Program-made: the position numbers and the translations under genes
Notes under the pieces: model-generated
What the model was told of the DNA's origin: nothing
Seen by the model: only the letters and a program-made list of their open reading frames with translations
Database searches by the model: none
From: Clostridium sp. AF15-31
Lineage (GTDB): Bacteria; Bacillota; Clostridia; Lachnospirales; Lachnospiraceae
Assembly (NCBI RefSeq): GCF_003461625.1
Contig: NZ_QTXL01000002.1
Location: 409,992 to 473,991, forward strand
Direction: 5' to 3'
DNA: 64,000 bases
In this document: positions 33,423 to 43,878 of the stretch, piece by piece
How the letters are laid out: every line of letters begins with the position of its first letter
Position numbering within the stretch: position 1 is the stretch's first letter

Positions 33423-33585
33423 ATATATCTTAGCGACTTGTTTAATATACCAGAAGCTACGATAAAATGCAAGCTTTTTTTTCAGTAAATTTACATTTTT
33501 TTGTACTGACCATATTTTAGCTTGTAATAAGGGCATTGTCAATCAAATACGTAAGTGTTTTGCGTAATGAAAGGGATACAGGGCT

Positions 33586-33740
33586 GCTGCATAGATCTTC
33601 CTTATATCTTTGTGAAGCAGACCTTTTCTTACGTTGGTCCTTAACGAGCTCCTTTATACGGAGCGAGTTTAGTACCACTACGTAAGAAACAGAGTGCAAA
33701 CGTTCTGCGTAACAAATGATATAAGGAAGATCTATGCAGC
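33586..33740. repeat. structured intergenic element, copy 2
   Basis: Perfect 22-bp arms (33586-33607 and 33719-33740) enclose a 96-bp core (33613-33708). Read on the minus strand, the core aligns with 4122-4215: GCAGA/TCTGC, TACGT/ACGTA and GCTCC/GGAGC replace the stems of copy 1, while GTACTAA, AAGGAC, AGGT-TGCTTCA and CTCT are shared. The arms are unrelated to those of copy 1. It starts 12 nt after the polC stop, on the same side of its upstream gene as copy 1. Confidence 0.75.
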
Positions 33741-33752
33741 GGGTCTGCCCGT

Positions 33753-36700
33753 CTATACAAAGTCAAAGGTAAGCTGGTTGGTATCCGGCATACCGTCTAA
33801 GATGCCAAGCTCTGACAGCTTGTCGATCGCACTCTTTCCAATCTTAGAATGAGCCTGCAGATCTTCCTTTGAGATAAATTTGCCTTTGCCGGCTGCATCC
33901 TTCAACTGCTTTGCAGCCTTCTCTCCCATTCCTTCAATGGAAGCCAGTGACGGCATGATCTTACCGTCTATTACCTGAAAACGGATATCATCCGCCACAT
34001 AGATATCGATCGGCATGAACTCAAAACCTCTCGCATACATCTCAAGAACCAGCTTCAGATCCTTTAACTTATCTTCATCCTTTGCGGTTCGTTTATTCTT
34101 ATCAATACTCTGTATCATATTGATATGATACAGTACCTTTTCTTTTCCAAAGCACATCATCTCATAACTGAAGGCTGATGCACGAATACTGAAAAACGCT
34201 GCATAATACTGAAGCGGATAATTCACCTTAAAATATGCAATTCTCCACGCCATCATAACGTAAGCCGCCGCATGGGCTTTCGGGAACATGTACTTGATCT
34301 TCTGGCACGACCAGATATACCAGTCCGGTACACCATGTGCCTTCATATCCTCTTTCCATTCTTCCCATTTTGCACATTTGCCTTTAGCTACGTTACCTTT
34401 TCGGACATTCTCCATGATCTGGAACGCTGTACCGGATTCCAGGCCCATATGGATCAGATATACCATGATATCATCTCGACAACAGATTGCGGTCGAGATC
34501 GTACACTGACCGGATTTGATCAGCTCCTGTGCATTTCCAAGCCATACATCCGTACCATGCGCCAGACCTGCGATTCGCACCAGATCCGAGAAGTTCTGTG
34601 GATTTGCATCAATTAACATCTGCATGGCGAAATCCGTACCGAACTCCGGCACACCCAGACTGCCAAGCGGAATGCCATTGATATCCTCTGGTGTAATATG
34701 AAGACTTTCTGTTCCATGGAACAACGCCATAACATCAGGATCATCTAACCGGATCGTGGTTGCATCAAGACCGGTCAGATCCTCCAGCCTTCGGATCATC
34801 GTAGGATCATCATGACCGAGAATATCAAGCTTCAACAGGTTATGATCGATCGAATGGTACTCGAAATGAGATGTTACGACATCCGTCGTCATATCATTTG
34901 CCGGCTTCTGGATCGGTGTGAAGGAATAGATCTCCTCATGCCTTGGAAGAACGATCATACCACCCGGATGCTGTCCGGTCGAACGCTTAACGCCGGTACA
35001 GCCGATTGCCAGACGTTCCATCTCACAGCTTCGTTTCGTGACGATAGCCTTTTCATCGACATATTTCTCGATCTCCTTCTGGGTCAGATCTCCCATTGCC
35101 GTAGCCTCTGCTCTCGCTTCATCCTTTGCAAGATCTTTGAAGTAATTATATACATAACCATACGCTGTCTTATCTGCTACCGTTGTTACAGTTCCTGCAC
35201 GGAATGCCTTACCCTTACCGAATAATACTTCTGTGTAAGCATGTGCACATGACTGATATTCACCGGAGAAGTTCAGATCGATATCCGGCTCCTTATCTCC
35301 TTTGAATCCAAGGAAGGTTTCAAATGGGATATCGTGTCCCTCTTTGATCAGTGGATGACCGCATCGAGGGCAGTCACGATCCGGCATATCACATCCCGAC
35401 ATACCGGAATATGATTTTACAAGCTCGGAATCAAAATCAACAAAATGACACTCCGGACAAATATAATGTGCCGACAACGGATTTACCTCTGTGATACCTG
35501 CCATCGTTGCTACGAAGGAAGAACCTACAGATCCTCTGGAACCAACCAGATAGCCATGATCGTTGGAATCCCACACAAGCTTCTGTGCAATGATATACAT
35601 AACGGCAAATCCATTTGATATAATGGAATGTAACTCACGTTCCAGTCGTTCTACAACGACCTCCGGCAGATCCGGTCCATAGATCTTATGAGCCTTTTCA
35701 TAACAGATATTCGTAAGTGTCTCATCGGAATTCTCGATGATAGGCGGTGCTTTATCCGGTCGAACCGGATCCATATATTCCACCATATCCGCGATCAGAT
35801 TTGTATTCGTGATAACAACCTCTCTGGCTTTCTCACTTCCCAGATATTCGAATTCCGCCAACATTTCTTCCGTCGTTCTGAAATAAAGCGGAGGCTGATT
35901 AACTGCATCCTCAAAACCTTTACTTTTCATGATGATCGCACGATAGATACTGTCTTCCGGATCAAGGAAATGGACATCACAGGTTGCAACAACCGGCTTA
36001 TTAAATAATCGTCCAAGCTCCACGATACGCTTATTATAATTCTGAAGATCCTCGATCGTACAAGGATTCTCCTTCTTTCTGGTCATAAACTCGTTATTTC
36101 CGATCGGCTGTATCTCCAGATAATCAAAGAAATTAACAAGTCTTGCAATTTCTTCATCCGGTGCATCGTCTACGACCGCACGGAACAGCTCACCTGCTTC
36201 ACAGGCAGAACCTAAGATCAGGCCTTCTCTGTATTTATTGATCATGCTCATAGGCATACGCGGTCTGCGGTTGAAGTATCTGACATGTGCTTCAGAAATC
36301 AGACGATACAGATTCACACGGCCGATCTCATTTTTTGCCAGAATGATGCCATGATATGTTCTGCCTTTTTTGATCGTATCATCCGATGCAGAACCTAATT
36401 CATTTACATCCTCCACCGTCTTTACGCCACGTTCCACTAACATCTCATATAATTTTACGAAAATTTTTGCGGTTGCATTTGCATCATCAACAGCACGGTG
36501 ATGATGTTCATTTTTTACATTTAACGCCTTACAGACACGATCCAGTGTAAACTTACCAAGCTCCGGCAATAACACATGGCTGAGTGTCATGGTATCCATG
36601 ATCGTATTATCGAATTTCATTCCAAGATCTTTGGCATTTTTCTTGATGAATCCGGTATCAAATGCTGCATTATGTGCAACAACGATATCATCACCACAGA

Positions 36701-38297
36701 ATTCCAAAAACTTCGGCAGGATCACGTCGACGGTCGGTGCATGCATAACCATCTCATCTGTAATGGAAGTCAACTGCTCTATACTATAAGGGATCGGTTC
36801 TTCCGGATTGATAAATTCCGAGAAACGATCGATCTCCTCTCCATCTCTTACCTTTACAGCTCCGATCTCTATGATCTTATTCTTCTTCTGACTAAGACCG
36901 GTCGTCTCGATATCGAATACGATATATTCTGTATTCAAATCCTGTCCTTTGGGATTGATAACCAGATTCTTCAGGTCATCGACAAAATATCCCTCACAGC
37001 CAAAGATCAGTTTAAAGCCATCCTTCATACCCTTTGCATGTGCTGCAATCGGGAATGCCTGTGCAACGCCGTGATCCGTGATTGCAATCGCCGGGTGTCC
37101 CCAGTCATTTGCACGTTTCACGATCTTCTCGATATCAACAACACTGTCCATCTCGCTCATAACCGTATGCATATGTAATTCCACACGTTTTTCAAGCGAT
37201 GTGTCAACTCTTGGCACACGGAAATCCGGTATATGCTTGATACCACGCACAGATGCAATATTTAACTCCTTGGAAAAAGTATCGTATAACGGCACACCCT
37301 TTAACCGATAGAAGCTTCCTTCTTTTAACTCATCCTTATAAACCGGCACATCATCCTCTGATGCAAATATCTTAAATGCGATCGTATCTTCAAAATCCGT
37401 AATATTGCAGATGAATAAAGTCTTACCATTTCGGAGAACCTTTTCTTCCATCTTGATCAACTGGCCATGAATACAGACTTCACCGATACCATCTACTAAT
37501 GTAGAAATCTTTACCAGTTCCCCTTCGCAGTCTCTGCCATAGAATACATCCGGATCATTCGAGGTATATTTCTTCCTTCTGGCGGCAAATGTCTCCTTCG
37601 ACTTTTCGTCCTGTGCAGGTGCTTTCTTTTCAGCCGGAGCATCCTTCTTGCCTTCTCCGACCAGCTTCTTTTTATCTACTGATTTACCATCCAAGGTCAG
37701 ATCCGCATCCTCATGTACATTGCTTAAGATTGCCTCAATCTCAAGCTTCATCTTCTGTTCATTTGCACGGCGGAGCATCTCTTTATCAGATTCCGTATAA
37801 TCAAAACCGACCTTGATATCCATACCGAACCGTTTCTTATAGGTCTCCTCCAGATATTTTTTGATCCCGATCGAATGGCTCTTTGAAAGCTTACTGTCTT
37901 CCATCGCAAGCGTGATAATATCATCTGCATAATACCATTCTGCCCGCTTTAATAAACGATATCCAACATGACTGATCTTCTCGACATCATACAAGATACT
38001 GTCCTTATATACCTCTGTTAAGGTTCTGGTATTGTACTGGGAAGACAGCTCATAACGGTCATCAATGATGACCTTATAACTACGTCCACGAAATAAATGT
38101 CCGCAAATGATATCTTCCACCTGTACAATCTTCGGACGGCTGATCAGGTGCCTCGACAGCAGGCTGATAATAAGCTGGCGTTCTGCCTGCTTCATTACCA
38201 CCTTTTCGATCATCGTATCCTCAAACAGGGAAGACAGCTCTTTATCCATATTCAGTTCAGGAAATACTTCAAAAAATAATTTTGCTTCTACCGGCAC
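33753..38297 (-). CDS. polC: DNA polymerase III PolC-type, alpha subunit with proofreading
   Basis: This 1514-residue replicative polymerase of low-GC Gram-positives has, in order: an N-terminal domain, an OB-fold near 255-350, a PHP domain (HMHTVMSEMD at 375, TDHG at 407), an inserted 3'-5' exonuclease (FDIETTG at 460), then the polymerase core with EPDIDLNFSGEYQ, a zinc site (CPECH, CPRCG), and fingers. The start is GTG at 38297, with GGAG 10 nt upstream overlapping the end of ispG. It is the last gene of the long pyrH-polC operon, and the structured element follows its stop. Confidence 0.96.
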   Translation of the reverse strand: MPVEAKLFFEVFPELNMDKELSSLFEDTMIEKVVMKQAERQLIISLLSRHLISRPKIVQVEDIICGHLFRGRSYKVIIDDRYELSSQYNTRTLTEVYKDSILYDVEKISHVGYRLLKRAEWYYADDIITLAMEDSKLSKSHSIGIKKYLEETYKKRFGMDIKVGFDYTESDKEMLRRANEQKMKLEIEAILSNVHEDADLTLDGKSVDKKKLVGEGKKDAPAEKKAPAQDEKSKETFAARRKKYTSNDPDVFYGRDCEGELVKISTLVDGIGEVCIHGQLIKMEEKVLRNGKTLFICNITDFEDTIAFKIFASEDDVPVYKDELKEGSFYRLKGVPLYDTFSKELNIASVRGIKHIPDFRVPRVDTSLEKRVELHMHTVMSEMDSVVDIEKIVKRANDWGHPAIAITDHGVAQAFPIAAHAKGMKDGFKLIFGCEGYFVDDLKNLVINPKGQDLNTEYIVFDIETTGLSQKKNKIIEIGAVKVRDGEEIDRFSEFINPEEPIPYSIEQLTSITDEMVMHAPTVDVILPKFLEFCGDDIVVAHNAAFDTGFIKKNAKDLGMKFDNTIMDTMTLSHVLLPELGKFTLDRVCKALNVKNEHHHRAVDDANATAKIFVKLYEMLVERGVKTVEDVNELGSASDDTIKKGRTYHGIILAKNEIGRVNLYRLISEAHVRYFNRRPRMPMSMINKYREGLILGSACEAGELFRAVVDDAPDEEIARLVNFFDYLEIQPIGNNEFMTRKKENPCTIEDLQNYNKRIVELGRLFNKPVVATCDVHFLDPEDSIYRAIIMKSKGFEDAVNQPPLYFRTTEEMLAEFEYLGSEKAREVVITNTNLIADMVEYMDPVRPDKAPPIIENSDETLTNICYEKAHKIYGPDLPEVVVERLERELHSIISNGFAVMYIIAQKLVWDSNDHGYLVGSRGSVGSSFVATMAGITEVNPLSAHYICPECHFVDFDSELVKSYSGMSGCDMPDRDCPRCGHPLIKEGHDIPFETFLGFKGDKEPDIDLNFSGEYQSCAHAYTEVLFGKGKAFRAGTVTTVADKTAYGYVYNYFKDLAKDEARAEATAMGDLTQKEIEKYVDEKAIVTKRSCEMERLAIGCTGVKRSTGQHPGGMIVLPRHEEIYSFTPIQKPANDMTTDVVTSHFEYHSIDHNLLKLDILGHDDPTMIRRLEDLTGLDATTIRLDDPDVMALFHGTESLHITPEDINGIPLGSLGVPEFGTDFAMQMLIDANPQNFSDLVRIAGLAHGTDVWLGNAQELIKSGQCTISTAICCRDDIMVYLIHMGLESGTAFQIMENVRKGNVAKGKCAKWEEWKEDMKAHGVPDWYIWSCQKIKYMFPKAHAAAYVMMAWRIAYFKVNYPLQYYAAFFSIRASAFSYEMMCFGKEKVLYHINMIQSIDKNKRTAKDEDKLKDLKLVLEMYARGFEFMPIDIYVADDIRFQVIDGKIMPSLASIEGMGEKAAKQLKDAAGKGKFISKEDLQAHSKIGKSAIDKLSELGILDGMPDTNQLTFDFV

Positions 38298-38300
38298 GTT

Positions 38301-39359
38301 CTATTCACTCCAGTTATCTAACTCGTACTTTAATGTTGATAATATATCTTTCTCGTCGATCTTCTTTATGATCTGGCCTTTTTTGATCAAGATACCGCAG
38401 CCTTTTCCGCCCGCAATTCCAAGATCTGCTTCCTTGGCTTCGCCCGGTCCGTTTACAACACAGCCCATAACAGCAACCTTGATATTCAGATGATCATAAT
38501 CGGCAACCAGCTTTTCTACCTGTTCTGCCAGTCCGATCAGATCAATCTCCGTTCTTCCACATGTTGGGCAGGACACAAGTTCGATTCCACCTGTACGGAG
38601 TCCAAGCGTCTTTAAGATCATCTTTGCTGTCATGATCTCATTGACCGGATCCCCTGTTAAAGATACACGGATCGTATCTCCGATTCCCTCATGCAGGATA
38701 ATACCAAGTCCTACAGAGGATTTGATATTACCGCTCATAACCGTACCGGATTCCGTGATACCCACATGCAGCGGATAATTCGTCTGATCTGCAATCAGCT
38801 CATGTGCTTTTACACACATCATAACATCGGAAGATTTAATACTGATGACCATATTGTCATATCCGCAGTCTTCGATCATATGAACCTTATCCAACGCACT
38901 CTCAACGATTCCTTCCGCTGTCACGCCGTGGTATTTTTCAACTAATTCTTTTTCAAGGGAACCGCTGTTTACACCGACACGGATCGGTATATTCCGTTCC
39001 TTACATACCGCTACTACCTGTGCCAGCTTATCCTTACCACCGATATTACCCGGATTGATACGGATCTTATCTGCTCCCGCCTCAGCCGCTGCGATCGCCA
39101 GGCGGTAATCAAAATGAATGTCTGCAACCAGCGGAATATGGATCTGTTTCTTGATCGCAGGGATCGCTGCCGCTGCCGCATCATCATTTACGGTGCTTCT
39201 GATGATGTCACAGCCTGCCTTTTCAAGTTTTAAGATCTGTGCAACTGTAGCATCTATATCACTGGTTTTTGTATTTGTCATCGACTGGATCAGGATCGGA
39301 TTTCCACCACCGATCACCCGGTCTCCTATCTTTATAACTTTTGTATGATCTCTGTACAT
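38301..39359 (-). CDS. ispG: 4-hydroxy-3-methylbut-2-enyl-diphosphate synthase (IspG/GcpE)
   Basis: This iron-sulfur enzyme of the non-mevalonate isoprenoid pathway makes HMBPP. Its 352 residues have the TIM-barrel start IGGGNPILIQSMTNT, the cluster ligands in SCPTCGRTE and MGCVVNGPGEAKEADLG, and GGIELVSCP. It lies between rseP and polC in a common clostridial order; dxr, an earlier step of the same pathway, is two genes upstream. Confidence 0.96.
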   Translation of the reverse strand: MYRDHTKVIKIGDRVIGGGNPILIQSMTNTKTSDIDATVAQILKLEKAGCDIIRSTVNDDAAAAAIPAIKKQIHIPLVADIHFDYRLAIAAAEAGADKIRINPGNIGGKDKLAQVVAVCKERNIPIRVGVNSGSLEKELVEKYHGVTAEGIVESALDKVHMIEDCGYDNMVISIKSSDVMMCVKAHELIADQTNYPLHVGITESGTVMSGNIKSSVGLGIILHEGIGDTIRVSLTGDPVNEIMTAKMILKTLGLRTGGIELVSCPTCGRTEIDLIGLAEQVEKLVADYDHLNIKVAVMGCVVNGPGEAKEADLGIAGGKGCGILIKKGQIIKKIDEKDILSTLKYELDNWSE

Positions 39360-39375
39360 ATTAACTCCTGTTCAT

Positions 39376-40473
39376 CTAATGAAAGAATACATTCTTGATA
39401 TCGTTAAATAATATCACAACCATCAACAGCATAACCAGAACAAATCCGATCAGCGTCACAATATTCTCCTTATCCTTCGGAACCTTCTTTCTCGTTACTG
39501 CTTCAATTAACAGGAAGATAAATCTTCCTCCATCCAAGCCCGGTATCGGCAGCAGGTTCATAACGCCAAGGTTTGCCGACAGCAGTACGATATAATTCAT
39601 CCAGTTTAAGAACAGATCGAGCACACTGCTCTTTGCTGCCTCATTGAAGGTATCGTTCATGTTCTTCGCTACTCCGACCGGACCGGATACTTCATCCGAA
39701 CTTACCTGACGGGTAACGATCAGCTTCAGGCTTAAGAAGGTTGCTTTTACCCAGTATCTGGTCTCATAAGCAGAATATTTACAAAGCTCTCCGAAGTTCT
39801 TCGGGAGCTGATAACCGACACTCATTATTCCGATCTTATAGCCATCCGGTGTCTTTGCCGGATGTACCGTCGTATCATAGACCGTTCCGTCTTCTTTCTC
39901 AAGTGTCAGATCGATCGGTGAACCATCTCCATAAATCTGAAGATAGATCTGTAACTCACGGAAATTTTTAACTGTACTTCCCTCAATCTTTAATACCCGA
40001 TCGCCATCTGATATCCCGGCTTCTTCCGCCGGATATACACCATTAAAATATTCCTCGGCATTTTCGATCTGGTATTTTTCAATATTATCTTTATTGTATA
40101 CTGCTCCTATGATCGCAGGATCACTTCCACAGAAATGAATGATCACCATGGAAAATAAAAATGCGATTACAAAGTTCATGGCAGGTCCTGCAAGTACAAC
40201 CGCCATTCTTGCCCAGATGGATTTCTTCTCAAAGGAATTCTCATCATTTTCGTTTTCTTCATCATCTTCGCTGAGCATCATACAATAGCCGCCAAGCGGA
40301 ATCAGCCGCAGCGTATACTGTGTTTCTTTCTTATGAAACTGAAACAGCTTCGGTCCGAATCCCATCGAAAACTCTTTTACTGTGATATGATTGATCTTTG
40401 CTACGATAAAATGTCCCAGCTCATGAAAGAAAATGATGACACCAAAAACAAGTATGATCAATATGATATTCAA
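39376..40473 (-). CDS. rseP: RseP-type site-2 membrane protease
   Basis: This intramembrane zinc metalloprotease has 365 residues and about four transmembrane helices. HExxH is in FFHELGHFIVAK near residue 17, a PDZ domain lies at about 150-220 (AEEAGISDGDRVLKIEGS), and the second motif is NLLPIPGLDGGRF. It cleaves membrane-bound regulators after a first cut, for example anti-sigma factors. Confidence 0.93.
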   Translation of the reverse strand: MNIILIILVFGVIIFFHELGHFIVAKINHITVKEFSMGFGPKLFQFHKKETQYTLRLIPLGGYCMMLSEDDEENENDENSFEKKSIWARMAVVLAGPAMNFVIAFLFSMVIIHFCGSDPAIIGAVYNKDNIEKYQIENAEEYFNGVYPAEEAGISDGDRVLKIEGSTVKNFRELQIYLQIYGDGSPIDLTLEKEDGTVYDTTVHPAKTPDGYKIGIMSVGYQLPKNFGELCKYSAYETRYWVKATFLSLKLIVTRQVSSDEVSGPVGVAKNMNDTFNEAAKSSVLDLFLNWMNYIVLLSANLGVMNLLPIPGLDGGRFIFLLIEAVTRKKVPKDKENIVTLIGFVLVMLLMVVILFNDIKNVFFH

Positions 40474-40476
40474 AAA

Positions 40477-41619
40477 CTAACACCCACTTTCAATAAATTC
40501 ATATACTTCCTGCTCGGTTGCAAGAATCTCATCTATATCAGGATTTTCAATCAATTTATGATGATCCATGGATGCACGGATGATATCATAGATATCAAGA
40601 AAATCGATTTTTCTGTCTAAGAACTGCTTTACTGCATATTCATTTGCCGCATTGAATACTGTAGGCATCGAACCACCGATCCCGATTGCCTCATATGCAT
40701 ATCGTAACCCAAGAAAGGTATCCATATCCGATGTCTCGATTACAATCGATGAAAGCTTCGTAAAGTCAAGACGATCTCCCGGCATGTATCTTCGTTCCGG
40801 ATAGAACAGCGCATACTGGATCGGCAGCTTCATATCCGGCGTACCGAGCTGTGCGATCACTGCTCCATCTTTATATTCTACCATAGAATGAATGATACTC
40901 TGCGGCTGGATCACAACCTGAATATTTTCCGGTGCTACATCAAATAACCATTTTGCTTCAATAACTTCCAACCCTTTATTTACCATCGTTGCTGAATCAA
41001 TGGTGATCTTTCTTCCCATGCTCCAGTTTGGATGCTTTAATGCGTCCTCTAATTTCACATGCTTTAAAAACTCTCTGCTCTTGCCACGAAATGGTCCACC
41101 GGATGCTGTCAACAGAATTTTTTCAATGGAATCATGTGTATTTCCCTGCAATGACTGGAAGATTGCCGAATGTTCACTGTCAACCGGAAGGATCGATACT
41201 CCTTTTTCCTTTGCAAGCGGCATAATGATATGTCCCGCTGTAACCAGAGTTTCTTTATTTGCAAGGGCAATGTCTTTTCCCGCTTTAATCGCTGCCACAG
41301 TCGGGCGGATACCGATCATTCCTACAATAGCGGTAACTAATATATCCGATGTCTTGTATTCTGCAATCTCGATCAGCCCATCCATGCCTGATACGACACG
41401 GATATCCATATCCTTCAGACGATCTTTTAATTCATCTGCCAGCTTCTCATCCCACAGACCAACGATCTCCGGTCGGAACTCTCTCGCCTGCTTCTCTAAT
41501 AAGTCTATGTTTCTTCCTGCTGATAAAGCACAGATTTTTATATCCTGATTCCATCTTGCGATCTCAAGTGTCTGTGTTCCTATAGATCCTGTGGATCCAA
41601 TGATAGCTACATGTTTCAT
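40477..41619 (-). CDS. dxr: 1-deoxy-D-xylulose-5-phosphate reductoisomerase
   Basis: This NADPH enzyme of the non-mevalonate pathway (IspC) has 380 residues. The Rossmann GSTGSIGTQTLEIA is at the start, the metal and substrate site is in PVDSEHSAIFQ and LTASGGPFRG, and MVNKGLEVIEAKWLF is present. It lies 3 bp before rseP. Confidence 0.96.
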   Translation of the reverse strand: MKHVAIIGSTGSIGTQTLEIARWNQDIKICALSAGRNIDLLEKQAREFRPEIVGLWDEKLADELKDRLKDMDIRVVSGMDGLIEIAEYKTSDILVTAIVGMIGIRPTVAAIKAGKDIALANKETLVTAGHIIMPLAKEKGVSILPVDSEHSAIFQSLQGNTHDSIEKILLTASGGPFRGKSREFLKHVKLEDALKHPNWSMGRKITIDSATMVNKGLEVIEAKWLFDVAPENIQVVIQPQSIIHSMVEYKDGAVIAQLGTPDMKLPIQYALFYPERRYMPGDRLDFTKLSSIVIETSDMDTFLGLRYAYEAIGIGGSMPTVFNAANEYAVKQFLDRKIDFLDIYDIIRASMDHHKLIENPDIDEILATEQEVYEFIESGC

Positions 41620-41760
41620 ATTTGTTCTCCTTTACCCATTTCAAACATCTGTATCTAACATTTTTTATCTGTCTGCACTATTTCCAATGCGACATAAAGG
41701 AAAAGCAGCGTAATTATGAGCACAGTTCATCTGTACGCTCTCCCACACTGCTTTTTCTGA

Positions 41761-42558
41761 TTACAACAAATATAATATAAGATAATACATAATTGGTGCT
41801 GTAAATATAATGCTGTCAAACCGGTCAAGGATTCCGCCATGCCCCGGTATCAACTTGCCATAATCTTTGATATCATTATTTCTCTTGATTGCAGAAGCCG
41901 CCAGATCCCCGATAACTGCAGGCAGCGCACATACAGCTCCGATCAATGCAAATATCCATACAGAATGTGCAACCTGCATGAAATGATTATAAATCAAACC
42001 AAATACAACACCTAATATTCCTGCTCCAACGATTCCGCCGATCAGACCCTCGATACTCTTCTTCGGACTTAAGATCGGTGACATCTTGTGCTTACCGATC
42101 GCGCGTCCGACCAGATAGGCACAGGTATCATTACCCCAGGAGCTGACAAAGATCAGCAGAACAAGAATCAGTCCATGTTTCATATCTCGTATGAGATACA
42201 CATACGACAACATTACACCTACATATACAAATGCAAAAAATGCCGCCATGATCTCTTTATCTTTGTAATTCGGATATGTGAGCACATAGATTGCAAGGAT
42301 GACCAGCATATAGACCGCGATCAACGGTAATATAAACTGATGCAGGTCAAAATACAACAATGCATAATAAAAAACCGTTGCACCGTAAGCTGCATATCCA
42401 AGTCCTTTCTTGTTCAGCCCATATATACGAAGTAACTCCATCACACCGATCAGCGAAACCGCACACATTACCAGACATGTAAGTGCTCCGCCAAAATAAA
42501 GTGTGATTGCTGCAATGATCACCAGGATCACTGCACTGATTGCCCGTTGTTTAAACAT
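41761..42558 (-). CDS. cdsA: phosphatidate cytidylyltransferase
   Basis: This integral membrane enzyme makes CDP-diacylglycerol from phosphatidate and CTP. It has 265 residues and about eight transmembrane helices. The C-terminal signature ASAIKRNNDIKDYGKLIPGH then GGILDRFDS is complete. It is followed by a 140-bp gap with an AAAGCAG/CTGCTTT stem before dxr. Confidence 0.94.
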   Translation of the reverse strand: MFKQRAISAVILVIIAAITLYFGGALTCLVMCAVSLIGVMELLRIYGLNKKGLGYAAYGATVFYYALLYFDLHQFILPLIAVYMLVILAIYVLTYPNYKDKEIMAAFFAFVYVGVMLSYVYLIRDMKHGLILVLLIFVSSWGNDTCAYLVGRAIGKHKMSPILSPKKSIEGLIGGIVGAGILGVVFGLIYNHFMQVAHSVWIFALIGAVCALPAVIGDLAASAIKRNNDIKDYGKLIPGHGGILDRFDSIIFTAPIMYYLILYLL

Positions 42559-42570
42559 ATTATTTCCTCT

Positions 42571-43299
42571 TTATTTTACCCCGCCATACCGACGGTCTCT
42601 ATGACTGTAATACCGACATGCATTAACCAGCTCGTCCATATCAAAGTCCGGCCATAACACATCCGTAAAATAAAATTCTGAATATGCGATCTGCCATGGA
42701 AGAAAATTCGATGTCCGAAGCTCTCCGCTGGTACGAATCAACAGATCCGGATCCGTCAGTTCCTTTGTATCAAGGTAGGCACTGACTGTATCCTCTGTAA
42801 CCGCATCCGGTGATAACTTTCCAGCCATACAGTCGGATGCAATCTGTCTGACCGCTCTTGTGATCTCATCCCGTCCGCCATAGTTAATTGCTACAGAAAA
42901 CTGAAGTCCTGTATTATTTGCTGTAGCTTTCTCCAGATTATCCATCTTCTCTACGATATCCTTCGGAAGGTCCTCACGCTTACCAATGATCCTTACGCGC
43001 ATGTTATTCCGGTTGGATCGCTCGATGCTGTCAACCAGATACTTACGGAAAATATTCATGATTGTAGATACTTCCTCTACTGAACGTTTCCAGTTCTCGG
43101 TAGAAAATGCGTATACAGTCAGGTATTTAATACCAAGTTCATCTGCATTCTCGCATGTTCGCTCGATTGCCTTTGCGCCCTCTGAATGTCCATAGGTTCT
43201 TGGCATCAGTCGTTTCTTCGCCCATCTTCCGTTTCCATCCATGATGATCGCAACATGCTCCGGAATATTGATCATTTCTCCATTTATTTCTTTATTCAT
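42571..43299 (-). CDS. uppS: undecaprenyl diphosphate synthase
   Basis: This cis-prenyltransferase makes the lipid carrier for cell-wall units. Its 242 residues include HVAIIMDGNGRWAKKR, GHSEGAKAIE, FSTENWKR, RTSGELRTSNFLPWQ and FTDVLWPDF. It is placed between frr and cdsA. Confidence 0.96.
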   Translation of the reverse strand: MNKEINGEMINIPEHVAIIMDGNGRWAKKRLMPRTYGHSEGAKAIERTCENADELGIKYLTVYAFSTENWKRSVEEVSTIMNIFRKYLVDSIERSNRNNMRVRIIGKREDLPKDIVEKMDNLEKATANNTGLQFSVAINYGGRDEITRAVRQIASDCMAGKLSPDAVTEDTVSAYLDTKELTDPDLLIRTSGELRTSNFLPWQIAYSEFYFTDVLWPDFDMDELVNACRYYSHRDRRYGGVK

Positions 43300-43311
43300 A
43301 CTTACTCCAAA

Positions 43312-43857
43312 TTAAACAGTTAAGATCTCTGTTGATTTCTTCTCAATAGCCTTATCGATCAGACCAACATATTTGTCTGTCATCTTCTGGATCTTATCCT
43401 CGTTTGTCTTTAATTCATCCTCTGATATATCTCCGGCTTTCTCCATCTTCTTGATTGCGTCATTTGCATCTCTTCTGATATTACGGATAGCAACTTTTGC
43501 ATTCTCACCTTTTTTCTTAATATCCTTAACGATCTCTTTTCTTCTTTCCTCTGTCAGTTCAGGGAAATTCAGGATGATGTTCTTACCGTCATTGTTTGGT
43601 GTCAGCCCAAGATCTGAATTCAGGATTGCCTTCTCGATCGCCTTTACCAGTGATGGCTCCCATGGTGCGATCATCAGCGTTCTTGCTTCCGGTACAGTGA
43701 TATTTGCAAGCTGCTGCATCGGTGTCGGTACACCATAATATTCTACCTTGATCTTATTTAAAATGTTAGGGTTGGCACGTCCTGCACGGATCGTAGCATA
43801 TTCCCCTTCCAGGTTTTCAACTGTCTTCGTCATTTTCTCTTCGTACTGTGTCAACAT
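43312..43857 (-). CDS. frr: ribosome recycling factor
   Basis: This 181-residue two-domain protein splits post-termination ribosomes with EF-G. It has EYATIRAGRANPNILNKIKV, TVPEARTLMIAPWE, PELTEERRKEIVK and RNIRRDANDAIKK. It follows pyrH by 21 bp. Confidence 0.97.
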   Translation of the reverse strand: MLTQYEEKMTKTVENLEGEYATIRAGRANPNILNKIKVEYYGVPTPMQQLANITVPEARTLMIAPWEPSLVKAIEKAILNSDLGLTPNNDGKNIILNFPELTEERRKEIVKDIKKKGENAKVAIRNIRRDANDAIKKMEKAGDISEDELKTNEDKIQKMTDKYVGLIDKAIEKKSTEILTV

Positions 43858-43878
43858 ATCTTTGTTCCTCCTGTTTAT

